60,000 nt of DNA. Source: Liolophura sinensis (taxonomy: Eukaryota; Mollusca; Polyplacophora; Chitonida; Chitonidae). Under the pieces are notes generated by a model that had not been told where the DNA came from, searched no databases, and saw only the letters and a program-made list of their open reading frames with translations. Shown here one piece after another: positions 14,001 through 29,000 of the stretch; the stretch's first letter is position 1; each line of letters starts with the position of its first letter. A program made the translations under genes and the position numbers. The stretch covers positions 19,875,764 through 19,935,763 of the forward strand of contig NC_088306.1 in the NCBI RefSeq assembly GCF_032854445.1, in the 5' to 3' direction.

Positions 14001-17000
14001 CAAAAAATTACTTTAGAAGAAAATGCGAAAGCTATGTCGGTAGAACTTGAAAAGAACAAAATCGCTTTGAAAACTGTGAAGTCAGACTTGGATTTTGTTG
14101 TGGAGGAGCTGCAGCAAGCCAAGGAGTGTCTTGCTGCAGAAAAACAAAGATGCCAGAACTTGGAAGTTAAACGGGACGAAAGTGTTACAAAAATCCAGGA
14201 ACTGGAGCAGGCGCTAGCAGCGTTGCAGCTCAGTTACGAACACATCAGGTCTAATCAGAGCAGTAGTGGTTCACTGAAGGAAGAGTTTCAACACGTTTTG
14301 GAAGAGAAGGAAACCTTGCAGTTTGAGAAGAATGAGCTGAGGGAGGACAAGGAAATGCTCGTCCATGAATTGGCTTCTGTCAAGGAGCAGATGGAGGAGT
14401 GGGACGGACTGATGCAGATGCTAAAGACTGACAAGGAGCACGCTATGGCAGAATTAGAGCAAAGCCGCAAAGAAACTGACATCCTGGTGACAAGCCTCAG
14501 AGAGGTTGTGGTGGACCCAGAGCAGCAGCAGGAAGAGGAGAGGCTGGCAGAGGTCCAGAGATTGCAGGAATTAGGGAGGACTGACAGCATCTCTTCTGAT
14601 GTTTTCATCGAGGAGGAAGAGGAAGAAAGAACAATGTTGGTGGAGATTCGGAGAGTGCGTCGACTCACTGAGATCCTGGTGAAAGAAAACACTCGCTTAC
14701 AAAAACAGCTTAATGATGCGTATTCCTCAAAAGGGGACAGTCTAATTGAAGTGCAGAGTCTGAAACGGGAGTACCAGCAGGTCATTGTGGAGAAAGAGAA
14801 CATTGAGCGTGAGAAGGAATCTTTGGCTGTCGTGTTGCAGTTGGCGCAGGAACAAGAGAAAGATCTTACAGAAGAGACTGCTACTCTGAAGACAGAGGTG
14901 GACAAGCTTGAAGCGGAGAATCAGACTCTGGCCAGAAAGCTGTCTAATCTCGGAGACATCAGTGAAATCGAAGCCATGAAGACAGAACTTAAGGAAGGTG
15001 CTGCTAAACTTCAAGAGCTAGAGTCAACATCAAAAGCATTAGCTGAAAGAGCTGAAGTGGCGGAGAAGGAAAAGAAAAATCTGGAATCTGCTGTTAAAGA
15101 GAGGCAACAGTACGCGGAAGAACTAGAAGAAAAGGTCATGGAGTTGTCAAATAATCTGTCTAAGATGAGAAAACAGTTTGAGCGTGTGCAAGGTGAGAAG
15201 GATTCAATGAAGGAAACTGAAGAGTCCCTTGCATCCGAGATGGGTGGTAAGCTGAAAGGTCTGGATGAGAGAGTTGATGATTTGGAAGCTCAGAAAGTCC
15301 ACTTGACTGAGGAACTGGACAGGCTGAGGGACACTCTGCAGAGCCGTGAGACAGAGAAAAAGGAGGTTTTGACAGAAAATGTTAAGATTGTTCAGGATCT
15401 ATCGTCTTTACAGGCAGAAAAAGAAATCCTGACAGAAGAGTTAGAAAAGTTGCGAAAATCGCATGTTGAACTGGAGGAAGTTATCAAAAGGCTTCATGAC
15501 AGGGTTGAATCTGTGACCAAAGAAAACCAGGAGCTGAAAGTCACTTTGGACAGAGAAACCTCCGAAAAATCGAAAGATTCTGAAGAATTAGATGTTCTCC
15601 AGCAGAAGTTTAATGAACTTTCTGAAGAATTTGAAACCAGAGCTACTGAAGTTCAGGAGTTGAAGCATGAGCTGTTGGCTAAATCAAGTAGTGTTGATGA
15701 CTTGGGTGAGAAATTGGAGACTGCTCAAAACCAGATTGATAGCTTGTCTGCCAAGGAAAAGCAGCTGCTTGAAGTTATTGAAGAGAAGGAAAAGTATGAG
15801 GTTGAACTGAATGAGAAAGTGAATTTAAGTGATTCTCTTGAGAAGGAAGTACAAGACTTGAGACAGCAAAATGAAACTTTGACTTGTACTGTCGGACAGA
15901 AAGACTTACAACTTCAGGAAATCCAGGAGAACTTAAAGGCATTAACAGTGAATTTTGATAAACATCAAGCTGACCTCAGAGAAATGGAAGAAGAGAAGAA
16001 TGATCTGAAATCTAGGCTAAGGACTGCACAGGAAGAATTGTCTTCCACTTCGTCTGAGAGAAATCATTTAAAAGCTGCCTTGGACACGTTGAAACAAGGT
16101 GAAAATAGTACTGAGGCAGAGTTAGCAGAGCTTAAAGGATTAGTGGAACAACTGAAACTTGACAAGGATAATACTCATGAAGATTGTCAGTCAAAGCAAC
16201 AGGAAATTGACAGCTTAACAAATATTGAGAAAGAACTCACACAGAGAATACAAAAAATAGAAACAGAAAAGGAATCTCTGGCTCTGAAATTGTCAGACGT
16301 GGAGGCAAGGATGTCTGAGAAAGATGCTGAGATATCTGAAAAAGATGCTGAAATTACTGCCTTGGGAAAAATGAAGGCGTCTCTGGAAGCTCAAATAGAA
16401 AGTCAGAAACATGAAGCAAGTGAAATCTTAAACCAGGATGCAGCAGTAAAAGTTCAACTTCATGATCTAGAGAGTGTCAATAGTGCCTATAGTGAAGAAG
16501 TGAAAACCCTGAGAGTAGCCCTTGATTCTTCTGAAGAACAAATGGCTGCCATTGAAAAAGAAAAATTAGAAATTACAGAAAATCTCCACAAAGTGAAAGG
16601 AGAAAAGGAGAAAGTTTTAGAAGAGCTCAGAAGTATTCAAAAGCAGTTGTCTTCATCAGAAGAGCTGGTCAGAAGTTTAGAGACAGGGAAATCTGCTCTG
16701 GAGGAAAGCTTACTCCAGATACAGTCCAGGGAAACTTCTTTGCTTGTAGAGAAAGAGGAATTATTGAAAACAGTTTCAGAACAAGACGGGACAATTTCTC
16801 AGATTGAAATGGAAAAGTGTGCAATTCAGGAGAAGCTGGCTTCTGTCGAAGATGAATTTTCTCAACTCCAAGTCCACTTCTCGGATGTGGAAGCTCAGAA
16901 TGATAAATTGTCCAGTCTATGCCAAGTTGACGAGGTTAAGGAGAAGGAAATGGAGGCCGAGATGGCAGCATTGACAAGCAGCTGTGATGTCTCCCTCAAC

Positions 17001-20000
17001 AAATTGAAACTGGTACAGCAGCTGCTGTGGGACTTGCACACACTGTTGGTGAAAGAAGACTCGGGGACTTTTACGCCCAAGGGGTTGTGTTCATGTGATG
17101 ACGCTGAATCTGTGATAGAGGAATGGAGGATGGAACTGGAAGACCTTGTCCGAAGTCTTCATGACAGATACGTCACCTTAACAGAGAGCGTGGAGAGCTT
17201 CAAGAGTGAGAAGGCAGAATTAACCACAAAGCTCAGTGACCTGCAATTGACTGTGGAGGAGAAACTGAAAACAGACATTGAGGTAAGTCTTAAAAAATGG
17301 TTAGGATTCATCTTCTGTTTCTTGTACCTACATATACATCTACGTGCATTTAGCACTGTAGCCTTTACTGGCTGCAGATGATAGTGTTTTGGCGTATACT
17401 TGAGATACTGTCTTTCACTTTAAGTTTAGCATTTTTCAAGTGACACATTTTGATTGATTCATCCACAATTTACATGTTTTAGGGCCACTTTAGAGTTTAT
17501 AGTGAAGTTAAACTGAGTTCTTAGCAGAAAACCCCAAGCATTGGCACTAAAAGTATTAAAGTATAATTTTAAAGGTGGGTGGTTAATGCTGGGCTTTTTC
17601 TGCACCCATTAAACTAAAAGCGCTGATGTAAGCGAAAAATTCTTGAGTATGACATCAGGCAACAATCAGATAAATAATAAAATAAATTTGTGCAAAAGAA
17701 ATCAGTTTTAAATCTTACAGGCATAAATATTTAATACATGTAATATAAAACCTTAGATTATAATATAAATTATTTAGGCTATCATGGATTTCACCTAATC
17801 TGTTTTTGATGAAGCGTGCAAAGAGAAATAGACTCACTTTCACCTTGTTAATTGTTAAATTGTTAAATAACTAAAGTGGTTGACATGGAACAGTACCTAT
17901 ATCCACATGATCTGCCTTTAAAGTGGTACTTCAGTCCTGAGTGATACCAGATGGAAATATTAAAATGATATGAAGGATAAACCATGAAACAGAGAAACAA
18001 TGAATAACACCATTTCCCCCCTATAGGTGAAGGGTTCACAAAAAACAAAATATTCGGCAGTTTCCATAAAACTGTCCCGATGTAACGAGATAATATTCCT
18101 CATGTGATGATCAGTGAGGCAGATGTGACGTGGAGTAAACATGTATAAGCAGTTATGCTAGTATGATGTCATGGCTATACATCAGTGATGGGTGACACCA
18201 AAGTCTTTTTGCCTGACGTCTGACAAGGCAAAATTGGAAACAACAAAAAACTTCCATTTCCATGTTATCCTTCGAAAGTAACAACAGCAGTTTTATTACA
18301 ATGCATTTTTTTTTTTTTTTGACAATTTAGGAAAGCAATTCAGACTATCTCGATCCTGATTATTTAACTCGGCTTTTAAGATATGTAATGGTCTTGACAA
18401 TGGAGTAGCTCTTAAAGTGATGCAGGAATCCATGCAAACTATTCTCTGAATCTTTGTGTCTTTAGTCTTTTAAATCTGGGTTTCTTCTCTTTGTCTTATC
18501 ACCTAGGATTCTAGTGCTAAGACAGATGAGGTGAAGGTTCTGCAGAAACAACTCAAGGAGAAAGAAGACTTGTGCAATAAACTAAAGGCATTGGCTGTGA
18601 AAGGCAAGAAAGAGGTGGCAGAAAACAAGATTAAGGTGAGGTTAAAGCTATGTTGACATTGTAGTGGGGACCCGTTAAACGCCCAACAGCAGGACTTTGT
18701 CGCCGTTTTATTGACGGCCCAGTATCACAAAGTGGCTTTTTTGTTGTTTTAGGTTTGCCATTATTGCACATGTACAAAATCTTTGTGAAACTGCGCCCAT
18801 ATTAAAGACAGAAGTGTATTACAGTACATTTAGATCTGAAACTGATATATTATAACATTTCTGATGTTGGATTTAATACAACATTTTTGACGTAATAATG
18901 GCACAACGTCCTGCTTGTGTATACTAGCACCACCTGCCGGGGTTATAAAATATACTGCACCAACAATTGTAAAGAGGCTTTCTAGAGTTACATGTCCGTA
19001 AGATTTTATATTGTGGTAGGAATTTGCCCAGCAATGTTTTAGACCTATACCCAAATTCTTTTTAGTTTTGGGACAGATATTAGTAGCTCTGAAAGCAGAG
19101 CACTGCCTTTCCTTCCAGGCTTTTTTGAAAAGTGAAGATGTGAGTATGTCATTCAATAGATGGTTTGACCAAGTGAGAAAAACAAAAAGCGAAGTACTTC
19201 TGCTACAACTGCATGTACACTGGCTAAAAAAAGGAAACCAGGTGTTCCAATAATTAGAAGAAATAGGGTGAGGTTATTTTCATTTCAGGATTTATGACCT
19301 ATATATTTAAGAGCGTGAGGGTATGAAAAAAAATATATAGCCAGTGTTAAAGTAAAAGAATGCTAAAATATGAAGTAAGGTTCATCATACAGACAACTGA
19401 AAACTGTGCGTAACAATACTTTTTTTTTTATGTTTTGAAGAGTGTTGAAGGGTATTGAAGTATTTGAATACTATGGTGGGCTTTATGAGCCATACTGACA
19501 GTATCAAGGAATTCTGACGTCGCATGTTCGTCATGTTCACAGTTGGAAGGAATTTTTAGGAATCTTTTATCAGTAATCTTTTACCTTTGGGGAAAAAGGG
19601 ACATTTCAGCATTCAGTGCCATGATTAGAGCTGGAAAAACCTCCAGTGATGTCAGAGTTCCTAAACTCCAATAGTATGGTCCATAAAGCCCACCTTAAAA
19701 TTCAAATGTTTGCACGCCTCTCTTCACAAAAATCTAAAAAAAATAAATGAAATTATATTTATGCATATTTTAAGTGGTCTATTAGCAGTGATACCTACTT
19801 TGTTTTTTTTGAGATCTTTTCCTTTAAGAATTTACAGTTATATGTAGATCATGACATGATTTTATGTACATTGTTTAAAAGTCAAATTTGCTGTAACTTA
19901 TAATTACCGCATATAATTATTAAAGCTAACCTCTGTTCCATATACCTTTATGATACGTACTTGTACACATATACGTGTGATGTAGACTGCATGTGGGCGT

Positions 20001-23000
20001 CTGGAGTTTTCTCTGGTCTGCTGGAGTATTTAGTGCATTTTACTTTACTGTATACTGTCTGCAACTTGACCTGACTAACTACTAATAGACTGTACATATC
20101 CAATTTGTGTTGACATCTCCGGAGATATGTGTACCATACTTGCATATGGGCTACTTTAATTTTCACTTATTCCAACTGCTACATGTAATTTGAAATTAAT
20201 GTATGCCCCTTTTGTGGTAAAGAAAGTTTTGTGTAAATAAAGAGCAAACTCGTTTCAATTTGTTTTACAAAACATGTGGTGTGTACAAACATTCGTATTA
20301 TGTAATAGAGAGAGGGAACTTATTATTATTTTTTTTTTTTTTGATTGGTGTTTTACGCCGTACTCAAGAATATTTCACTTATACGACGGCGGCCAGCATT
20401 ATGGTAGGCGGAAACCGGGCAGAGCCTGGGGGAAACCCACGACCATCCGCAGGTTGCTGGCAGACCTTCTCACGTACGGCCGGAGAGGAAGCCAGCATGA
20501 GCTGGACTTGAACTCACAGCGACCGCATTGGTGAGAGTCTCCTGGGTCATTACGCTGCGCTAGCGCGCTAACCGACTGGGCCACGGAGGCCCCTGGGAAC
20601 TTATTAAGGTGGTAAGCATGCTAATGCAGCACAGTGACCCAGGAGCCTCTCACCAGTGCAGTGGCTGAGTGTGCATCCAGCTCATGCTGGCTTCCTCTCA
20701 GTCCATATGTGGGAAGGTCTGTCAACAACTTGCAGATGGTCTTGGAATCTGCCCCATTTCCTCGCGCCATAATGCGGCCGTTGCCTTATAAGTGAAATAT
20801 TTTTGAGTACTGCATAAAACACCAGTTGAATAAATAATGAAAAAAATCAGTGGAACGCTTAAGAATCTGGTGTAATGAGTTGCTTTGTACACAGTGGTGA
20901 GGTTTTATATTTTATAGAGTACATACATTCTTAGTACCAGTGGTGAAGCGTGTTTAGACTTCCTAATTTCAAAGGAACCTATCTATCTGTAATTGATGAA
21001 TGAAAGCAATTTATGGTATTAACATGTTGAACTCGTTATTTGGAGCTTGTTGATATGTAAATGTGTGATAGCACAAATGTTCATAATACACCTCCACAGA
21101 TTGAGACATTAACCAAAGAGAAGGAGGAGCTGGAATCCAAGTTTGATCGGCTACAACGGGAAAGGGAGAAGGTCAGCAGTGAGCAATTGACAGAGCAAGA
21201 AGGAAAGTGTCAGGTAAGCGGTAGGGTTGAATATTGTATTTAACTTTCAACCTTTTCAACTACGAAAGCACTTTTTTCAGTGGAATTTACGCATACAATG
21301 ATTATGAAAATGAGGCTAAAATTGATTCGCTTGTATCATTAAATATGCAAGCTTCTTAAATCATAAAGGCAGATTATTTCTCTACACCCCATAGTTCAAT
21401 CTGAAAGCTTCAAAATGTTGGTTGCAGTGATGTTTGAAAAGGTTGAAGAATTAGTACATGTGTGTGACTGGTCCCGTTTATACTTACTTTCAGCGCTGAC
21501 CAATCCACCTATATGAAGTGGAAATCTGTAGGAAAAGCTTGTCAGTAACATGCTGCATTTCAGTGGTTTATCCCTGCTGCTCTTTTCTCCTCCATCAATA
21601 TGAAAAATGGCCAGCATTGCGTTAGATGAAAAGTTTTTGAGAATACAGCACCAAGAAATGCATATTTTTAAATAATATCAGTGGGAAAGATTGTAATTGG
21701 CCAAAGGTAGATGGTTTCCTCCACTGAAAATATTGACTGTCATTGCATCAGTGAAAAATATATGATTAGGTTGTTAAAGCACCAATGCGGTTGCTGTGAA
21801 TTCAAGTCCATCTCATGCTGGCTTCCTCTCCGGCCGTATGTGGGAAGGTCTGCCAGCAACCTGCAGATGGTTGTGGGTTTCCCCCGGGCTCTGCCCGGTT
21901 TCCTCCCACCATAATGCTGGCCGCCATCGTATAAGTGAAATTTTTTTGAGTACGGCGTAAAACACCAATCAAATAAATAAATAGGTTGTTAAAGAATCAG
22001 TAAATTCAATGAATTTCAGACACTACAGGCAGAGTGTAATCGATTGCAAGAGCTCATGAAGGCAGAGCGTCTGGCGAAGGTACATGGGGAGGAGGAGTTA
22101 CAGAGTGTTGTTAAAGAGCTGGTTCAGGTGCGAGAGCGCAGTGCCGAGTTTGAGACGGAGATGGGAACCCTCAGGCGACAAGTGGAGTCACTGGCCAATG
22201 AGAGACAGGTAACGGTCTTGTCTGGTCAGCAGCAAATAAGTGGTATGACCAGCGCTGTGATCATCGCTGGATGTGTCTGTATAATGGCAGTCTGTGTGGC
22301 AGTGTGTATGAGGTTCTGCTGGGCAGAATAATGAAGACATCAAGTGTCTAAACTCAAAGCTAACTCTGAAAAAAAAAAATTCCCCTTCACAAAAACACTA
22401 TGAATTGTCGGTATTAGTATTCACACAAAAAAAGGACAAAAAAAAAAAAACATCCAACACCCCCCTGTCCTAAGGTAATTGACTGATCAACGGCCAGGTT
22501 AAAGCATAGGCTCTCCAGTGAAAAGTAGCCCCCAACTGCGTGTACTGCGCAATCTTGACACGTTTCTGTTAACAAATGTCATTCATCTGAGATGAGAATG
22601 TAGCTGATTATCTTTAACCTATCGGGGATGCAATAAAAACACGCCAACGAGGTACACCATGTTCATGATGTTTGAAACTCTATACCACAGCTCTAGAAAA
22701 TGGAGAATTTGTAGGTATTAGAAGGTAACGGATACATGTAGTTGATTGTCCTAAACCACAAAATCTGTACAGGTACTTGTAGTTGATTGTCCGAAACCAC
22801 AAAATCTGTGCATGTACTTGTAGTTGATTGTCCTTAACCACAAAATCTGTACAGGTACTTGTAGGTGATTGTCCTAAACCACAAAATCTGTACACGTACA
22901 TGTAGGTGATTGTCCTAAACCACAAAATCTGTACACGTACATATAGATGATTGACCTAAACCACAAAATCTGTACAGGTACTTGTAGGTGAATGTCCTAA

Positions 23001-26000
23001 ACCACAAAATCTGTACAGGTACATGTAGGTGATTGTCCTAAACCACAAAATCTGTACAGGTACATGTAGGTGATTGTCCTAAACAACAAAATCTGTACAC
23101 GTACATGTAGGTGATTGTCCTAAACCACAAAATCTGTACAAGTACATGTAGGTGATTGTCCTAAACCACAAAATCTGTACAGGTACATGTAGGTGATTGT
23201 CCTAAACTACAAAATCTGTACAGGTACATGTAGGTGATTGTCTTCAACCACAAAATCTGTACAAGTACATGTAGGTGATTGTCCTAAACCACAAAATCTG
23301 TACAGGTACATGTAGGTGATTGTCCTAAACCACAAAATCTGTACAGGTACATGTAGGCGATTGTCCTAAACCACAAAATCTGTACAGGTACATGTAGGTG
23401 AGTGTCCTAAACCACAAAATCTGTACAGGTACGTGTAGGTGATTGTCCTAAACCACAAAATCTGTACAGGTACATGTAGGTGATTGTCCTAAACCACAAA
23501 ATGTGTACAGATACTTGTAGGTGATTGTCCTAAACCACAAAATCTGTAGAGGTACATCTAGATGATTGACCTAAAGGACAAAATCTGTACAGGTACTTGT
23601 AGGTGATGGTCCTAAACCACAAAATAGTGTATCTACTGAGCTGGCTTAGAGAAGCTTATAGATACATGTATATGTACCCTGTTTATTTATACCATGTTGT
23701 ATTTATTGTCAACCCATTGGGCCGGCCTACTTTCTGGAGAACCATTCTAACCTAAAGTAATTCTCTCCCAACCTATGTAATATACTGTTCACTCCTGCCT
23801 TTGTCCCGGATGTTTTGGGACCAGTTCTGCTGCACTTAAGTATTACAAGAGAACAGTTGTCAGTCCAGCTGGGACCCGAGCTTTCATTGCCTGACAATGG
23901 AGAGACATTGCCTGACAATGTAGAGACATTGCCTGTAGTATTACTAGTAGTATTTTCAGTACAGTTTACATTTCCTAGAATGTGTATGTATAAGCATGTG
24001 TATATGTATATACCCCTGCATTTTGTCCCCGAAAACATAGTGCTCATTTTAAGTTTGTTGTGCCAAGAAGTGTTCAGGGTACAAACTAAGTATATTTAGA
24101 GCTATATATTTTAGGTTTATTTTGATTTCTAGATCTGGCATGTTAAGTGAAGCATGTGTTGTGAAATTTATATTTTGTTTCTTTCAATTTTAAGTTTGAT
24201 TATTTTGTACATTCTGCCATTGTGAATGGCCTAACCTGTTATTAAGGCAGCCCTCATTTTTGAGCTGTACAATTAGAATAGTAATATTTAATATTAATTT
24301 TATTATTTATGTGTTATTCTTTGCATGAGATTTTGTTGTGTGCTTTTATAATTGTCCTAAAACAGTATTAAGTGGGTTTTATACTAAATCAATGAAAAAT
24401 GCACTTCTATTTATGAACTGCTTCTGCAAGATTTCTGTTAAATTCTGTAGCAGTGTTTGTTGATTTAAATGGCTGTTAAACAAAAAAGTATCACTCGTTA
24501 CAGATAGTTGTCTTTCATATAGTCCCGCTTTCATATAGAGGGTATTTAGGAAATAGTATGTAGTAACAATAGTTACACATATGACATCCCTTTGCATTGC
24601 GATGTCATTGCTCTATGGTACTCGCGTGTCAGTCTGTCAGTTTTAACATGGGGCGATATAGAATATAGAAATCTTAATTAAACTGGATTTATAGATTAAT
24701 TGCCTGATCTATGGTCTCGGATGGGTATAGGTATAACTCGTTGAAAGAATGTTAATAATCGATTTGATTAAAACTCTAAACTGAAAAACCACCATATTAT
24801 TAAGGGACAGCCAGTTAGCCCTACCTTGCCATAAGGCAACAATGCCAACGCCATTTTTTAATGGGGGCTTCACTCGGTTGTTGTGAGGATGAAACTGGGA
24901 AATTCTGTATTGTCATGTACGTATATCTGGCAGATGGTGGTGATTTCTGCACCAGTAAACCTGGCAGTAATAGTCATAACTTCATTTCGTTTTTATGCTG
25001 TCATGGTATATAAGCCAATCAGTTATTAGAAAGTAAATGTAGATGCAGCTGTTAACCATGCGCAACATGGTCAGAGATTAGCGTAGGACAAGAATGTACA
25101 GATTCCATACAAACCTTTTTGCCGAAGACATTTTTGGTATTGTTCATTTTCTGATACTATTTTTGTTGTCATTGAGAAAAACAACAGGATGCAGCGAAAT
25201 TCAGTTTGATTGATTATGACTTCATATGATTATGTAAGATAATCTCTTTTACACATTGTTCTGTTTATATCCTTTGTGACATTTACTTGTGGCCAATTTA
25301 ACTTACCTTAATTCCTCAACCTTTTTGCATGTGGAGCAACTTTTTATGCATGTTATGTGTGTTTTTTTTATGCGTAATTTGATTTTGGAGACAAAACTTC
25401 ACTTGTTAGATTTGCCTGTGTCAGGGCTTCACAAAAAGTATGGTTTTATCAGTTTAGAACCCATGGAAGGTCGTGGGTTTTCCCTGGGCTCTGCCCGGTT
25501 TCCTCCCACCATAATGATGACCGCCGTCGTATAAGTGAAATATACTTGAGTACGGCGTAAAACCCCAATCGAATAAATAAATTTATCAGTTTGGCTACAC
25601 AGAATAATGCCTTCACAACATGGTTGAGTAAACAACTTACAAATATGCAAAAGGTTGAAGAATTACAGTATGCAGATACTGTTAAAAGTATTTTGTGTGC
25701 ATTGTCTGTGTGAATGTTCTCTGCATGTGTATGCACCTAAACTACCCTAATTCTTCAACCTTTTGAAGCATCTCTACAAGCAATATTTCTAAAAGTTTTG
25801 AGAAAACTGTTGATCACAGAAAAATAATTTTCATGGTTTCGTGAAGCTTGTATCTTTAGTGACACAAACAAGGCATTTTAGTGTCATATATCATAGTATT
25901 TGTATGCATAAATTTCACCAAGAATATATGGTGCTTTAGAGGTCAAAAAGGTTGAAGGTTTTCTGTATATACGTGTATACATACTGGTATAGTCTTATCC

Positions 26001-29000
26001 TGTAATGGGAAGTACAAAAGTTTGGTCTACATGCATATCAAATAACAGGATGTGTAATTAGAACAACAATGATATGCAATCAGCTGGACTTGAATGTGTG
26101 TATAAATACATCTGTTAAAGTATACTATCCCTCCCACCCCCACCCGAAAAAATGCAGTTCGAACATGTTGGTGACACCAGTTTCTGAGTTGCACATCTGG
26201 TTGTGTCCTAGCTGGTGTACATCATGGATCAATGAGGTTCCACTGCTTAATTATTACAGGATTTACTGACATTCTAACTTTCCCATTGTGTATGAACATG
26301 GCTGAATAACAAAACACATTTTCATAACTGAAAATTCAACCCTATAGATGCGCTATTTTTTCGACACCTTATACATTTCTTAATGATTGTAGAGATGTAC
26401 TCTATTTGTGGTGCAAATTGATTGACTGCCCCCCCTGTTTGTTGTGTAGCTCTGTTGACATTTCACGTCATGTACTTGTTTACTTGTTTGTTTCCCTCTG
26501 TCATATCAATATGAACTCGCGTATATATTTATAACAGGATGCACTGTTACTAAAGCTGTATGACTCATTCTAACATTCCGTGATGTCTAGAAGCATTTTT
26601 TTCCCCCTAGCTTCTAGAGCTACATGTATCCTTTGTTAACATATGTAACTGAACAACAGGAGTTCAAATCCAGCAGATTTGTTTTTTTGTTTTCTTTTTT
26701 CGTTAGAGAGTGACTTTTGACATTAAAAGAACAGTTTTTTTTGTCCTAAGAGAAAGTGCTTTAACATTATGCAGAGTAAAATGTATTAAGTAACATTGTA
26801 TGTTGATGTTGTTGTAATGTGTAGTGTTGTGGATTCCTTTTACATGTATATACAGTGTAGCGCATTACTACGTTTTACATATAGCTACCTTTTTACTTTT
26901 AATTTTATTGCCTGGATGCATCAGATATACGTTCATTATTTTTTTTTCTTCAGTCATAATAAAAATGTGAAACCAAAAATTCTATCTAGTCTTGTTGATT
27001 TCAGTGAATAATAATTGTAATAATACTGAAATGTTCATCTTTCAGTTTGATTTTAAGTTCTTCATTTCAATTTATTTAATTTATATTTAATGTCATTATG
27101 GTATGGATGTTGCTTTTGAATCATTTTGCTAAGTCATTTATGTGCATATTTCCAAGCATTGGTCTGCATGTCTTCCTTCCTCCCCCCATTTCCTTGACCA
27201 TTTTTATAAATGTGTTATACTTGTATTTGGCATTTTCAAAGCGATTCTTTTCTTCTGATTGTCTGCTTTATTCATTTTGAATGTCCTACTTTTTTCTGTT
27301 TTATCGCTTGTATTTTTTGCTTTTATATTTTGTATTTTTTTATTTTTATGTTATTGTCAGTCTCTTTGCACCAGCATGTTTTGTTTTCATTATGGCCTGC
27401 GTGTTAATTACCATGCATGTATTTGACCTGAACTTTCTTCCATGACAAAGTTATTCAATTGACGTAATTCTAAGAGTTTTGTTGATCTTATGAAGGCATT
27501 TTGAGCTTTGTTTGGAATGTAGGAGGATATCCTACTGGAAAACTTTGTACCAAGACAAGTCTTTATTGAACTTTATTTGCATCTTAAAATTGCACTTTTT
27601 TTTTGGACGATTTTTGAGGACAAATGCAGTAAGTTTATTGTCTACAGAAATGTTTTCTTGTTGTTTTGCTTTTAGATTTTACATCTTTATAATTTGCAAA
27701 CACCTCTTCCTTTTTTAACCCCACAGTGAGTCATCAAAAAATCTTAATGAACATTTCTAGCAGGTATGTTAACATAATTGTTAATGTAGCAGGGTAGTAA
27801 GCATTACTGTTCTGTCAGCCTGAAGGTTTAATATTTGTCCACACAACCATTCAGTCAGTTTGAGGGTTACTTTAAGAGATAATCAGTGTGGTGGGGCAGC
27901 CTCCTTGATTTACCATGCAGTCATGCTGCTTGAAGGTTCATCAAGGTTCATAGCTGACCGTAGCTTGAAGGTTCATCAAGGTTCATAGCTGACCGTAGCT
28001 TGAGGGTATCGTCAAGGTTCATAGCTGACCGTAGCTCCAGGTTCATCAAGGTTTATGGCTGACCGTAGCTTGAGGGTTCATCAAGGTTCATAGCTGACCG
28101 TAGCTTGAGGTTTATCAAGGTTCATAGCTGACCATAGCTTGACGGTTGATCAAGGTTCATAGCTGACCGTAGCTTGAAGGTTCATCAAGGTTCATGGCTG
28201 ATCGTAGCTTGAGGTTTATCAAGGTTCATAGCTGACCATAGCTTGACGGTTGATCAAGGTTCATAGCTGACCGTAGCTTGAAGGTTCATCAAGGTTCATA
28301 GCTGACCGTAGCTTGAAGGTTCATCAAGGTTCATAGCTGATCGTAGCTTGAGGTTTATCAAGGTTCATAGCTGACCGTAGCTTGAAGGTTCATCAAGGTT
28401 CATAGCTGACCGTAGCTTGAAGGTTCATCAAGGTTCATAGCTGACCGTAGCTTGAAGGTTCATCAAGGTTCATAGCTGACCGTAGCTTGAAGGTTCATCA
28501 AGGTTCATAGCTGACCGTAGCTTGAGGTTTATCAAGGTTCATAGCTGACCATAGCTGACCATAGCTTGACGGTTGATCAAGGTTCATAGCTGACCGTAGC
28601 TTGAAGGTTCATCAAGGTTCATGGCTGATCGTAGCTTGAGATTCATCAAGGTTCATAGCTGACCGTAGCTTGAAGGTTCATCAAGGTTCGTAGCTGACCA
28701 TAGCTAAGGTTGAGCCGCATTGATGGGTCATGCAATTATCATTGGGTTGATAACTGAATCTGATTGCTGCTTTAATGACAGATTTAATGGCAGTAAATAC
28801 TGTGCTTAAAATTGTTTTTCTTTCAACAATTTACTGTGGCTATTTACTTTATGGCTAGTGATGTGCATATTGCCTCTACTCAAGCATATATACAGTAAAT
28901 TTAATGACCATAAGTTTTGCCCTTGACCATTAAAGCTGCATATTTTGCCTAATTCTGATACATCCACGTTTTCTTAGAAAGGTCTTTTGAAGTTTGTTTG

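Noticed and set aside
14288-14905. 205-codon minus-strand open frame
   Set aside because: Antisense shadow of the Glu/Lys-rich coiled-coil exon 7; Ser-rich composition is the expected complement.
26796-27718. Several hydrophobic open frames resembling membrane proteins
   Set aside because: T-rich DNA yields Phe/Leu/Ile codons by composition; no starts, splice sites or family motifs support a gene.
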